In this document: positions 36,024 through 45,048 of the stretch, one piece after another
Numbering within the stretch: the first letter of the stretch is position 1
How the letters are laid out: every line of letters starts with the position of its first letter
Assembly (NCBI RefSeq): GCF_000204195.1
Contig: NZ_AFBG01000019.1
Coordinates: 620,001-684,000 of the forward strand
From: Acidovorax radicis N35
Lineage (GTDB): Bacteria > Pseudomonadota > Gammaproteobacteria > Burkholderiales > Burkholderiaceae_C
DNA: 64,000 bases
Direction of reading: 5' to 3'
Translations under genes and position numbers: made by a program
The notes under the pieces: generated by a model
Seen by the model: the letters and a program-made list of their open reading frames with translations, nothing else
What the model was told of the DNA's origin: nothing
Databases searched by the model: none

Positions 36024-36875
36024 ATGACTCCGCGCCCCCTCACCACTGGTCTGGGCCTCAAGCCCCAGCACTACGGCGAGGCGCTGCAGTGCACCGCCCC
36101 CGGCCTGTGGTGGGAGGTGCACCCCGAGAACTACCTGGCCGATGGCGGCCCGCGCCTGGCGTATCTGGATGCGATCCGCGCACGCCACCCCATGGCGCTG
36201 CACGGCGTGTCCCTGTCCCTTGCGGCCGATGCACCGCCCGATGCGGCGCACCTGGGCCGCCTGGCGGCACTGGCGCGGCGCGTGGAGCCTGTGATCGTCT
36301 CGGAGCACCTGGCGTGGTCCACCTGGCGCGGGCAGTATCTGCCCGACCTGCTGCCGTTTCCCCGCACGCACGCGGCGCTACACCGCATTGCAAGCAACAT
36401 CGCCCGCACACAGGATGTGCTGCAACGGCCCATCGCCATCGAGAACCCCACGCACTATCTGCACATCGATGGCCACGCATGGGCCGAGACCGACTTTCTG
36501 GCCGAATTGGTGCGGCGCACCGGTTGTGCGCTGCTGCTGGACGTGAACAACGTCCATATCAGCGCGAACAACCTGGGCTTTTGCGCGCAGGCGTACCTGG
36601 ATGCGTTTCCCCTGCACGCCGTGGCCGAGATCCACCTGGCGGGCCACCATGCCGACCCGGTGCATGGCAACGCCTTGCTCATCGACAGCCACGACGCCCC
36701 GGTGGCGCCCGCCGTGTGGGCGCTGTACCAACGCGTGATCGAGCGCGCAGGTCCCATCCCCACCCTTATCGAGCGTGATGACAACCTGCCCGACTTCTGT
36801 GAACTGCTGGGCGAGCGTGACCAGGCTCACCATGTACTCATGGCTGCGCACACCGAGGAGGCCGCATGCAGCTGA
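36024..36875 (+). CDS. bufB1: MNIO (DUF692) bufferin-modifying enzyme
   Basis: 283 aa TIM-barrel multinuclear non-haem iron enzyme of the DUF692 family. Candidate metal ligands in family motifs: H60 (ALHGVSLSL), H95 (SEHLAW), E140 (AIENPTHYL), D173 and H178 (LLLDVNNVHIS), H204 (EIHLAGHH), D221 and H223 (IDSHDAP) and E250 (LIERDDNLP). It should modify the cysteines of BufA, starting 12 bp downstream of it. The full ligand set is intact, so it is expected to be active. Confidence 0.94.
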   Translation: MTPRPLTTGLGLKPQHYGEALQCTAPGLWWEVHPENYLADGGPRLAYLDAIRARHPMALHGVSLSLAADAPPDAAHLGRLAALARRVEPVIVSEHLAWSTWRGQYLPDLLPFPRTHAALHRIASNIARTQDVLQRPIAIENPTHYLHIDGHAWAETDFLAELVRRTGCALLLDVNNVHISANNLGFCAQAYLDAFPLHAVAEIHLAGHHADPVHGNALLIDSHDAPVAPAVWALYQRVIERAGPIPTLIERDDNLPDFCELLGERDQAHHVLMAAHTEEAACS

Positions 36876-37660
36876 CCGACTTTCAGGATGGTTTCTCGGC
36901 CGCTCTGCTCGGCGCGGGCCATGCCCCAACCACTGCGTGGCTAGTGGCCCTGGAGGCCCAGCCCGGCTTTGCCGTGTACCGCAACACCGTGCTCAAGGGC
37001 TGTGTCGATGCCCTGCAGGCCAGCTACCCCACGGTATGCCAGCTGGTGGGCGAAGGCTGGTTCCGCGCCGCCGCAGCGGTGTATGCGCGCCAGCAACCGC
37101 CTTGTGACGGACTGCTGGTGGACTACGGCGCTGGGTTTGGCGACTTTCTGGCCGGGTTTGAACCTGCGGCCGGGTTGCCCTACCTGCCCGCCATAGCGCG
37201 CCTGGACCGCGGCTGGACCGAGTGCCATCTGGCAGCCGACGCTACCGCCGTGGACCGAGCCTGGTGGGCCCGGCAAGCGCCAGAAACGCTGCCCGCCTTG
37301 CAACTGCATCCCCACCCCGCTGCGCACTGGACCTGGTGCAATGGGCATCCGGCTTATCGCCTGTGGCAGAGCCACCGTGAAGGTTTGGCCCTGCCCGAAT
37401 CGCTGGCCTGGGCGGGTGATGGAGGCCTGCTCACCCGGACACACGCGGAAGTGACCTGGCGCCCGCTTTCGCGTGCAGGGGTTGTTTTTTTGGACGCGTG
37501 CGCAGAAGGCCAGACTCTGGAGGCCGCCGCCACCCGCGCCTTAGACACCGATCCCGCCACTGACTTTGCCGCGCTCATGGGCACCCTGCTGGACGCGGGG
37601 GCCCTGGTCCCACCCCATTCACATCCACATTCACATCCACAGGCTGAGGAGGCCCCATGA
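36866..37660 (+). CDS. bufC1: BufC/HvfC-type partner protein (DUF2063)
   Basis: 264 aa, overlapping bufB by 10 nt. The N-terminal DUF2063 domain (about residues 1-95; [44 protein letters not shown]) is the part that recognises the precursor peptide and partners DUF692 enzymes; it was long labelled a putative DNA-binding domain. A second domain (about 100-245) follows. The extreme C-terminus has HSHPHSHPQ, encoded by a short tandem CACATC/CACATT run, which may bind metal. Confidence 0.9.
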   Translation: MQLTDFQDGFSAALLGAGHAPTTAWLVALEAQPGFAVYRNTVLKGCVDALQASYPTVCQLVGEGWFRAAAAVYARQQPPCDGLLVDYGAGFGDFLAGFEPAAGLPYLPAIARLDRGWTECHLAADATAVDRAWWARQAPETLPALQLHPHPAAHWTWCNGHPAYRLWQSHREGLALPESLAWAGDGGLLTRTHAEVTWRPLSRAGVVFLDACAEGQTLEAAATRALDTDPATDFAALMGTLLDAGALVPPHSHPHSHPQAEEAP

Positions 37661-38139
37661 CCACCCACACCCAATCCCCCCACTTCCCCACAGCACCCAC
37701 CAAAGGCCCCCGCGTTCTGCTGGCCCGCCTGGCCGATGCCGCTGCCTGGCTCACCCCCCACAGCCTGCTGGCCCTGGTCAACCGCGTGGCCATCGCGGGC
37801 ATCTTCTGGCTGTCTGCCCGCACCAAGGTCGATGGCCGGTTCACGATCTCCGACAGCGCCTACGCGCTGTTCCGCGAAGAATACAAACTGCCCTTGTTGC
37901 CGCCTGAACTGGCGGCGCAGATGGCCACCGTGGCCGAACATGTGTTTCCCATCCTGCTCGTGCTGGGCCTGTTCACGCGCCTGTCGGCTGTGGCCTTGTT
38001 GGGCATGACACTGGTCATTCAGGTTTTTGTGTATCCGGATGCCTGGCCCACGCACCTGTCGTGGGCGGGGCTGATGCTGTACCTGGCAGGGCGCGGTGCG
38101 GGCAATGTGTCGCTGGACCGCGTGCTGGGAATTCGCTGA
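37657..38139 (+). CDS. DoxX-family membrane protein of the bufferin operon
   Basis: 160 aa with four membrane segments (about residues 40-55, 90-108, 112-128 and 132-148). DoxX family motifs: [18 protein letters not shown] and [22 protein letters not shown]. The ATGA overlaps bufC. A DoxX gene regularly closes such operons (GigD in Caulobacter); it may supply redox or quinone coupling for peptide maturation or metal handling, which is unproven. Confidence 0.9.
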   Translation: MTTHTQSPHFPTAPTKGPRVLLARLADAAAWLTPHSLLALVNRVAIAGIFWLSARTKVDGRFTISDSAYALFREEYKLPLLPPELAAQMATVAEHVFPILLVLGLFTRLSAVALLGMTLVIQVFVYPDAWPTHLSWAGLMLYLAGRGAGNVSLDRVLGIR

Positions 38140-38149
38140 AACCCTTGCA

Positions 38150-38587
38150 TCAGCCCGCGGCTGTCTGCACCCAGCGCACGATGTCCGCAGCACCCAGCGC
38201 GCCCGAGATACGCGCCACCTCACGCCCCTGCTGAAAAAGGACCATGGTCGGAATGCTGCGGATGGCATAACGCGCCGCGATGGCCTGGTGTTCTTCGGTA
38301 TTGAGCTTGGCCAGGCGCACACGCGGCTCCAGCTCACGGGCCGCCTGGGCAAAGGCGGGCGCCATCTGGCGGCACGGCCCACACCAGGGCGCCCAGAAAT
38401 CCACCAGCACCGGAATGTGGCTGCGCCCCACATGTTTGTCAAAACTCGCCCCATCCAGTTCTAGCGGGGCGCCCACAAAAAGCCCCTGGTGGCACTTTCC
38501 GCAATCGGGTGCATGGGCCAGATCGGCGCTTTGCACGCGATTGGTGGTGTGGCAGTGCGGGCAGACGATGTGCAGGGCTTCGGTCAT
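38150..38587 (-). CDS. trxC: Thioredoxin 2 with N-terminal zinc finger
   Basis: 145 aa. Two CxxC pairs, C9-C12 (CPHC) and C29-C32 (CGKC), form the zinc finger that distinguishes TrxC from TrxA. The active site WCGPC is at residues 68-72 and the cis-Pro motif is SIPTMVLF. It reduces disulfides in the cytosol and is oxidative-stress responsive in E. coli. It converges with the DoxX gene (10 bp apart). Confidence 0.95.
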   Translation of the reverse strand: MTEALHIVCPHCHTTNRVQSADLAHAPDCGKCHQGLFVGAPLELDGASFDKHVGRSHIPVLVDFWAPWCGPCRQMAPAFAQAARELEPRVRLAKLNTEEHQAIAARYAIRSIPTMVLFQQGREVARISGALGAADIVRWVQTAAG

Positions 38588-38790
38588 GGGGTGAGATCAG
38601 GTTCAAGCAAGAGCAAGAGCGGGGTTTTTACACATTGCGGCAGAAGCTTTGCGTTTCAAGGGTGGTCCTGCCAGACCAATGGCAATGGCGGCCCGATGTT
38701 GCAATGGGTCGCACACCTTGCGCGCGTTTACCAACGCTGAATCACCCTTTACCCCCGGTCCGTTTCACGGCGTCTGCTAAGGTTTGACCC

Positions 38791-39543
38791 ATGCAGCTGC
38801 TCCCCCTACTGACAACTGCCCATGCGCTTTTTCTGGACTTCGATGGCACGCTCACCGAGCTGGCACCACGCCCCGAGGCGGTGCGCGTCGCCTCCGGGCT
38901 GGTCCCAACGCTGCTATCGCTGTACACCCACCTGGGGGGTGCGCTGGCCATCGTGACCGGGCGGCCCGAAGCCGACATCGACGGATTCCTGGCCCCGCTG
39001 CGCCTGCCGCTGGCGAGTGAGCATGGTGCCCAATACCGCCTGGCCGACACTTCGCTTCCGGCCGTTCTACCGCCGGATCTAGAGCCCGTTCTTCGGGCTG
39101 CGTACGACCTTGCAGCGCGCAACCCCGGGCTGCTGGTGGAGCCCAAGCGCGTCAGCGTGGCCCTGCACTACCGCCAGGCCCCCCAACTGGCCGCGTTGTG
39201 CCACGACACCCTGGTACGCGCCATGCGCCATGTGGAGGGCGTGGAACTGTTGCATGGCAAATGCGTCTTTGAAGTGAAGCCCCGTGGCGTCGACAAGGGC
39301 CAGGCCATTGCTGATTTCATGACCCAGGCACCCTTTGCAGGACGTATGCCAGTCTTCGTGGGCGATGACGTCACCGACGAAGCTGGCTTTGCCGCCGTGC
39401 AGGCGCTGGGCGGCTGGGGCATCAAGGTGGGCGAAGGGCCGACCATGGCACAACACCGCTGCATGACACCCGCCGCATTGCGTGGCTGGCTGTCGGCCAC
39501 GCGAACCCATTGGAACCACCTGAACCCGGAGCGCGAACCATGA
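38791..39543 (+). CDS. otsB: Trehalose-6-phosphate phosphatase
   Basis: 250 aa HAD-superfamily phosphatase that releases trehalose from trehalose 6-phosphate. Nucleophile motif LDFDGTLTEL (D16, D18), motif II VTGRPEADI, motif III KPRGVDKG and motif IV VGDDVTDEAGF. Its stop overlaps the GH15 gene by 4 nt (ATGA). With otsA downstream this is a complete trehalose-synthesis operon, usually tied to osmotic or desiccation stress. Confidence 0.96.
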   Translation: MQLLPLLTTAHALFLDFDGTLTELAPRPEAVRVASGLVPTLLSLYTHLGGALAIVTGRPEADIDGFLAPLRLPLASEHGAQYRLADTSLPAVLPPDLEPVLRAAYDLAARNPGLLVEPKRVSVALHYRQAPQLAALCHDTLVRAMRHVEGVELLHGKCVFEVKPRGVDKGQAIADFMTQAPFAGRMPVFVGDDVTDEAGFAAVQALGGWGIKVGEGPTMAQHRCMTPAALRGWLSATRTHWNHLNPEREP

Positions 39544-41345
39544 ACACAGCCGCCAACGACCCCCAAGCGGGATCGCTCAACCTGGGGATGATCGGCAATT
39601 GCGCCATCAGCGCACTGATCGACAACCACGCCCGCATGGTGTGGTGCTGCCTGCCGCGTTTTGATGGAGACCCGGTGTTCAACGCCCTGCTGCAGCCCGG
39701 CGACGAAGGCAGCCACTTCGCGATCGAACTCGAAGACCTCGCCTCGGCCCACCAGTGGTATGAGCCCAATACCGCCATCCTGCGCACGCAGCTGTTTGAC
39801 AAGGCAGGCCATGGGGTGGAGATCACCGACTTTGCGCCGCGCTTTTACAGCCGCTCGCGCTACTTCCGGCCCATGACGCTGGTACGCCGGGTGCGCCCCA
39901 TCCAGGGCGCGCCGCGCATCCGCGTGGCGCTCAAGGTGCGCTACGACTGGGGCCAGACCACGCCCGAAATCACGCGCGGCAGCAATCACATCCGCTATGT
40001 GGGCGAGGGCATGACGCTGCGCCTGTCCACCGATGCACCGGTCTCGCACGTGTTGTCAGGCCAGGCGTTTGTACTCACGCGCGAACACAACTTTCTGCTG
40101 GGGGCCGACGAAACGCTGGTGGAGGGCATTGCCGACACCGCGCGCCTGTTCGAGCAGGAGACCACGGCCTACTGGCGCAGCTGGACCCGCGCCCTGGCCG
40201 TGCCGCTGGAGTGGCAAGAAGCCGTCATCCGTGCGGCCATCACGCTCAAGCTCTCACTGTACGAGGACACCGGTGCCATCGTGGCCGCCATGACCACCAG
40301 CATCCCCGAGTCCGCCCACAGCGGCCGCAACTGGGACTACCGCTACTGCTGGCTGCGCGACGCGTTCTTCGTGGTGCGCGCGCTCAACAGCATCTCCGAA
40401 GTGGGCACCATGGAGGACTACCTGCGCTGGCTCAGCAACGTGGTGGTCGAAGGCGGCGATGGCCACATCCAGCCGCTGTACGGCATTGGCCTGGAGCAAG
40501 AACTTCCCGAGAGCCTTGTGCCCCAGCTGGCGGGCTACCGGGGCATGGGCCCCGTGCGCGTGGGCAACCAGGCGGCAGAGCATTTCCAGCATGACGTGTA
40601 CGGCAACATCGTGCTGGGCGCGGCCCAGGCCTTTCACGACCACCGCTTGCTGCACCGCGCGGGCCTGGCCGAATTCACGCGGCTGGAACAGGTGGGCGAG
40701 AACGCGGTGCGTGTCTACGGCCAGCCCGATGCAGGCATGTGGGAGCTGCGCACACGTGCCCGGGTGCACACGTCGTCCGCCCTGATGAGCTGGGCCGCCT
40801 GCGACCGGCTGGCCAAGATCGCCGCCACCCTGCAGCTGGCCGACCGCGCCAGCCACTGGCAGCAACATGCCGACCGCATGCGCGCCGAGATCCTGGACAA
40901 ATCGTGGTGCGAAGAACGCCAGGCGTTTGCCGAGAGTTTTGGCGGCCATGAGCTGGATGCCAGCGTGCTGCTGATGGCCGAGGTGGGCCTGATCGACCCC
41001 AAGGACCCACGCTTCGTGAGCACCGTGGAGGCCATGGAAAAGAGTCTGTGCGACGGCCCCTACATGCGCCGCTACGAGGCGGCCGACGACTTCGGCAAGC
41101 CCGAAACAGCCTTCAACATCTGCACCTTCTGGCGCATCGATGCCCTGGCGCGCATTGGCCGCAAGGCCGAGGCGCGCGCCATCTTCGAGACCATGCTGGC
41201 CGCCCGCAACCCGCTGGGCCTGCTGTCCGAAGACACGCACCCCGAAACGCGCGAGATGTGGGGCAACTTCCCGCAGACCTATTCGATGGTGGGCGTGATC
41301 AACGCTGCCGTGCGCCTGTCAGCCCCCTGGGACAGCGTGATTTGA
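39540..41345 (+). CDS. Glycoside hydrolase family 15 protein (glucoamylase/trehalase-like)
   Basis: 601 aa. N-terminal trehalase-like beta-sandwich domain (about residues 1-220; LGMIGNCAISALIDNHARMVW) and C-terminal (alpha/alpha)6 barrel with GRNWDYRYCWLRDAFF, the first catalytic-Glu region (ESLV, WAACDRL) and the end motif HPETREMWGNFPQTYSMVG. Cytosolic: no signal. It is translationally coupled to otsB and sits between otsB and otsA, suggesting a trehalase or glucan role in trehalose turnover. The exact substrate cannot be fixed from sequence. Confidence 0.9.
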   Translation: MNTAANDPQAGSLNLGMIGNCAISALIDNHARMVWCCLPRFDGDPVFNALLQPGDEGSHFAIELEDLASAHQWYEPNTAILRTQLFDKAGHGVEITDFAPRFYSRSRYFRPMTLVRRVRPIQGAPRIRVALKVRYDWGQTTPEITRGSNHIRYVGEGMTLRLSTDAPVSHVLSGQAFVLTREHNFLLGADETLVEGIADTARLFEQETTAYWRSWTRALAVPLEWQEAVIRAAITLKLSLYEDTGAIVAAMTTSIPESAHSGRNWDYRYCWLRDAFFVVRALNSISEVGTMEDYLRWLSNVVVEGGDGHIQPLYGIGLEQELPESLVPQLAGYRGMGPVRVGNQAAEHFQHDVYGNIVLGAAQAFHDHRLLHRAGLAEFTRLEQVGENAVRVYGQPDAGMWELRTRARVHTSSALMSWAACDRLAKIAATLQLADRASHWQQHADRMRAEILDKSWCEERQAFAESFGGHELDASVLLMAEVGLIDPKDPRFVSTVEAMEKSLCDGPYMRRYEAADDFGKPETAFNICTFWRIDALARIGRKAEARAIFETMLAARNPLGLLSEDTHPETREMWGNFPQTYSMVGVINAAVRLSAPWDSVI

Positions 41346-41393
41346 GGCCCTGTCCGACAACGGCCTGGGGCGATCCACAACGATGATCGACCC

Positions 41394-42773
41394 ATGAGCC
41401 GCCTTGTCGTCATCTCCAACCGCCTCGCCGATCCCCGCAAACCCGCTGCTGGGGGCCTCGCCGTCGCCCTCGGAGAGGCCCTGAACCAGACAGGCGGGCT
41501 GTGGTTTGGCTGGAGCGGCAACGTGGTCGAAGGCGGGACACCCGGCGAGGGTGAACTGCACACGCGGCAGGCGGGTGCCGTCACCCTGGCCACCGTGGAC
41601 CTGTGCCGCGAAGACCATGACAGCTACTACCATGGCTACAGCAACAGCGTGCTGTGGCCGGTGTTTCACTACCGCCTGGACCTGGCCGACTTCAATGCCA
41701 GCTACATCGCGGGCTACCGGCGCGTGAACCAGATGTTTGCGCGCAAGCTGCTGCCGCTCTTGCGCGAAGATGACATCCTCTGGGTGCACGACTACCACCT
41801 GATTCCGCTGGCCGCCGAGCTGCGTGCCATGGGCTGCAAGCAGCGCATCGGTTTTTTTCTGCACATTCCGATGCCGCCGCCGCTCATCATGGCGGCCATT
41901 CCGCAGCACGAGTGGTTGATGCGTTCGCTGTTCGCCTACGACCTGGTGGGCCTGCAGAGCGAGGCCGACGTGTCGCATTTCACACGCTACGTGCGCAACG
42001 AAGGCAGCGCCGAGGAGGTGGACGCCCAGCGGCTTCGCGCGTTCGGCGGCACGGTGCAGGTGCAGGCCTTTCCCATCGGCATCGACGTGGACGAATTCAC
42101 GCGCCTTACGCACGCCCCCGATGCGGTCGAAACGTACGAGAACATGCGCGACGAGTATTCACGCAGGCGCCTGCTGCTGGGCATTGACCGGCTCGACTAT
42201 TCCAAGGGCATCCCGCATCGTGTGCGCGCGTTCCGCGAGCTGCTGGACCGTTACCCGGAAAACCGCGACAGCGCCACACTCATCATGATCGCCTCGCCCA
42301 CGCGCGACGACGTCAACGCCTATGCCGACCTGCGCCAGGAGCTGGAGGGCCTGTGCGGCGCGGTGAACGGCGACTATGGCGAACTCGACTGGATGCCGGT
42401 GCGCTACATCCACCGGATGGTGGCGCGCAAGCGGGTGCCAGGTTTGTGCCGCGCCGCCGCCGTGGGCTTGGTCACGCCACTGCGCGATGGCATGAACCTG
42501 GTGGCCAAAGAGTATGTGGTGGCGCAAGACCCAGACGACCCGGGCGTGCTCGTGTTGTCCCGCTTCGCGGGTGCGGCCGAGCAACTGAAAGAAGCGCTGC
42601 TGGTGAACCCCTACGACACCCAAGGCATGGCCGACAGCATCCAGCAGGCGCTGCAAATGCCACTGGCCGAGCGGCAGGCACGCCACCAGAAACTCATGGC
42701 TCGCCTGCGCGAGCACGACGTGCACTGGTGGCGAAAGTCGTTCCTGAACGCACTCCAGACGGCAGACGACTGA
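41394..42773 (+). CDS. otsA: Trehalose-6-phosphate synthase
   Basis: 459 aa GT20 glycosyltransferase that joins UDP-glucose and glucose 6-phosphate. Motifs: SNRLADPRKPAAGGLAVAL, where the glycine-rich loop binds donor phosphate, WVHDYHLIPL, GIDVDEFTR, LLGIDRLDYSKGIPHRVRAF and TPLRDGMNLVAKEYV. The length is typical. It follows the GH15 gene by 48 bp in the operon otsB-GH15-otsA. Confidence 0.96.
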   Translation: MSRLVVISNRLADPRKPAAGGLAVALGEALNQTGGLWFGWSGNVVEGGTPGEGELHTRQAGAVTLATVDLCREDHDSYYHGYSNSVLWPVFHYRLDLADFNASYIAGYRRVNQMFARKLLPLLREDDILWVHDYHLIPLAAELRAMGCKQRIGFFLHIPMPPPLIMAAIPQHEWLMRSLFAYDLVGLQSEADVSHFTRYVRNEGSAEEVDAQRLRAFGGTVQVQAFPIGIDVDEFTRLTHAPDAVETYENMRDEYSRRRLLLGIDRLDYSKGIPHRVRAFRELLDRYPENRDSATLIMIASPTRDDVNAYADLRQELEGLCGAVNGDYGELDWMPVRYIHRMVARKRVPGLCRAAAVGLVTPLRDGMNLVAKEYVVAQDPDDPGVLVLSRFAGAAEQLKEALLVNPYDTQGMADSIQQALQMPLAERQARHQKLMARLREHDVHWWRKSFLNALQTADD

Positions 42774-42820
42774 CGACCTCCACGTGCCGCCTGGCTAGCC
42801 CCGTCGCGCGCAGCGAAGGC

Positions 42821-43015
42821 TCAGAGCAACTTCGTCAGCAGGCTCAACACAAAGCTCAGAAGCAGCGTCGAAGCCAAAGGCACGTCCCAGTCCCGGCCCA
42901 GCCAGCGAAAGCGCAGGTCGCCAGGCAAGCGGCCAAACCCCATGCGCCGAAGCAAGGGCGAGAGCCAGCTCAGCAACATCAGAGCCAGAAAGACGACGAG
43001 AAGCCAGCGGATCAT
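42821..43015 (-). CDS. DUF2905 small membrane protein
   Basis: 64 aa. N-terminal membrane helix (MIRWLLVVFLALMLLSWLSP), a conserved loop RLPGDLRFRW and a second helix VPLASTLLLSFVLSLL. This is the complete DUF2905 pattern, found widely with no known role. The start at 43015 (MIRW) is preferred to a GTG two codons upstream. Converges with otsA. Confidence 0.88.
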   Translation of the reverse strand: MIRWLLVVFLALMLLSWLSPLLRRMGFGRLPGDLRFRWLGRDWDVPLASTLLLSFVLSLLTKLL

Positions 43016-43142
43016 GCCCACAGTGTAGGGCGGCAGGTCCTTTCAGCGCCTCTCGACGCACATGCAGGCGCAGCGCTGCCGCACTGGGGTCTTCCCCCTC
43101 CAGGAAGGAAGCCCCACAAGCGACTCAGGGGCCTTCGTTCTT

Positions 43143-44018
43143 TCAGCGCTGAACGCCCCAGCGCCGCACCGTCAGCCGCTCCAGCGTATGGAACCCCAGG
43201 CTCTCCACCGCCAGGCCGATCAAAATCACCAGCACCAGTCCCGCGAACACCTTGTCGGTATAGAGCTCATTGCGGTTCTGGAAGATGTACCAGCCCAGGC
43301 CGCCCTTGCCCGACGAGGCGCCGAACACCAGCTCTGCCGCGATCAGTGTGCGCCAGGCAAAGGCCCAGCCGATCTTCAGACCCGACAGGATGGACGGCAG
43401 CGCGGCCGGCACCAGGATCTGCAGCACGTAGCGGATGCCGGTGAGGCCGTAGTTGCGGCCGGCCATGCGCAGCGTCTCGGGCACGGACTGGAAACCCGCG
43501 TAGGTGTTGAGCGCCAGCGGCCACAGCACCGAGTGGATCAGCACGAACACCAGGCTGCCCTGCCCCAGGCCGAACCACAAGAGCGCCAGCGGCAGCAGCG
43601 CGATGGCCGGCAGTGGGTTGAACATGGAGGTCAGCGTGGACAGCAGGTCGCGCCCGAACTGGGTGGACACGGCCAGCGTGGTGAGCACGAAGGCCCCGAA
43701 GATGCCCGCGAGATAGCCCTTGAGCAGCACCGACAGCGAGATCGCCGTCTTGGCGATCAGCTCGCCCGAGGCCAGGCCCTCCACCAGCGCCTTGGCCGTT
43801 TGCAGGAAGGTGGGCAGCAGCAGGTCGTTGTCCTGCCAGCGCGCCACCACCTCCCACAGCACGGCCAGCACCGCCAGGATCACGAGCTTGCGCACCCAGG
43901 CCTGCTGCCAGATGCGCGCGGCCAGGGGCAGCGGCTGCACGGGCGCAATACCGCACAACGGCTCCAGGCTGCGCTCGAACTCGGGGCGCACGGGAGGGGT
44001 CAGCAGGGAGGCACTCAT
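43143..44018 (-). CDS. ABC transporter permease, sulfonate/taurine type
   Basis: 291 aa. An N-terminal cytoplasmic leader of about 40 residues, then six membrane segments. The EAA-like loop AAELVFGASSGKGGLGWYI and SVPETLRMAGRNYGLTGIRYV place it with SsuC/TauC. The ATG at 44018 overlaps the ATPase stop by 4 nt. It is the last gene of the operon dioxygenase - binding protein - ATPase - permease. Confidence 0.92.
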   Translation of the reverse strand: MSASLLTPPVRPEFERSLEPLCGIAPVQPLPLAARIWQQAWVRKLVILAVLAVLWEVVARWQDNDLLLPTFLQTAKALVEGLASGELIAKTAISLSVLLKGYLAGIFGAFVLTTLAVSTQFGRDLLSTLTSMFNPLPAIALLPLALLWFGLGQGSLVFVLIHSVLWPLALNTYAGFQSVPETLRMAGRNYGLTGIRYVLQILVPAALPSILSGLKIGWAFAWRTLIAAELVFGASSGKGGLGWYIFQNRNELYTDKVFAGLVLVILIGLAVESLGFHTLERLTVRRWGVQR

Positions 44019-45034
44019 ACGGAAATCTGGAAAGGCAGCGAACCCGCGGGCCGCTGGGGATTGACGAGCGGCACTCCGCCCTGGCGACCGGGCGCCAGGG
44101 CTTCGGCATCGGCCTGCACCGATCCCGGCACGGCACCGGCGGCGGGTTCGTCGAACAGCAGGCGGTGGATGCGCTGGGCCGTGGCCTGGAACTCGGTGCC
44201 GCCCAGGCTGTGCAGCCCGAACTGGTGGCTGTTGACCTCGGCGCGCAGCCGCCCCGGATGCGGCGACAGGATGGCGATGCGGTTGCCCACCACCAGCGCC
44301 TCCTCGATGGAATGGGTGACGAAGATCAGCGTGAAGCGGAACTCGTCCCACAGCGAGAGCAGTTCTTCCTGCATGCGCCGGCGCGTGAGGGCGTCGAGCG
44401 CGGCAAAGGGTTCGTCCATCAGCAGCACCTGGGGCTGCATGACCAGCGCGCGCGCAATGGCCACGCGCTGCTTCATGCCGCCCGAGAGCTGGTGCGGGTG
44501 CACGTCGGCGAACTTCGTGAGACCCACCTTGTCGATGTAGAGCGCCGCACGTTCGGCGGCCTCCTTGCGGCCCACGCTGCGCGAGGCCAGCAGCGGGAAC
44601 ATCACGTTGTCGCGCACCGTCTTCCACGGCGGCAACTGGTCGAACTCCTGGAACACCACCACCCGGTCGGGCCCGGGCCGCGTGACGGCGTGGCCGTTCA
44701 GCAGGATCTGGCCCTCGCTGGGCGCGATGAAACCGGCAATCGATTTGAGCAAGGTGGACTTGCCGCAGCCCGAGGCCCCGAGCAGCACGAAGCGGTCGCC
44801 CGCATGCACATCGAAACCCACGCGGTGCGTGGCACGCACCACGCGCTCGCGCGTGCGGTAGTCGATGCTCACCCCCTGCACCTGCAGCAACGCGGCGCCT
44901 GGCTGGGTGGACACGGCGGCGGCACGGCCCCCGCCCGCAGCCAGGCCCAGCGCCTGCGCCTCGGCCTCCAGCGCCGTGCGTTCGCTCTGCAGCGGGGGTG
45001 AAAAGGGCCCCAGGCGGATGGTGTGCTCGCTCAT
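44015..45034 (-). CDS. ABC transporter ATP-binding protein, sulfonate/taurine type
   Basis: 339 aa. Walker A GASGCGKST, Q-loop VVFQEFDQLPPWKTV, signature LSGGMKQR, Walker B LLMDEPFAALD and H-loop VTHSIEEAL. About 50 extra residues at the N-terminus (Ala/Gly-rich) and about 60 at the C-terminus make it longer than SsuB or TauB (about 255 aa). It starts 14 bp after the binding-protein gene. Confidence 0.92.
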   Translation of the reverse strand: MSEHTIRLGPFSPPLQSERTALEAEAQALGLAAGGGRAAAVSTQPGAALLQVQGVSIDYRTRERVVRATHRVGFDVHAGDRFVLLGASGCGKSTLLKSIAGFIAPSEGQILLNGHAVTRPGPDRVVVFQEFDQLPPWKTVRDNVMFPLLASRSVGRKEAAERAALYIDKVGLTKFADVHPHQLSGGMKQRVAIARALVMQPQVLLMDEPFAALDALTRRRMQEELLSLWDEFRFTLIFVTHSIEEALVVGNRIAILSPHPGRLRAEVNSHQFGLHSLGGTEFQATAQRIHRLLFDEPAAGAVPGSVQADAEALAPGRQGGVPLVNPQRPAGSLPFQISV

Positions 45035-45048
45035 GCCAGGAGGCCCAC

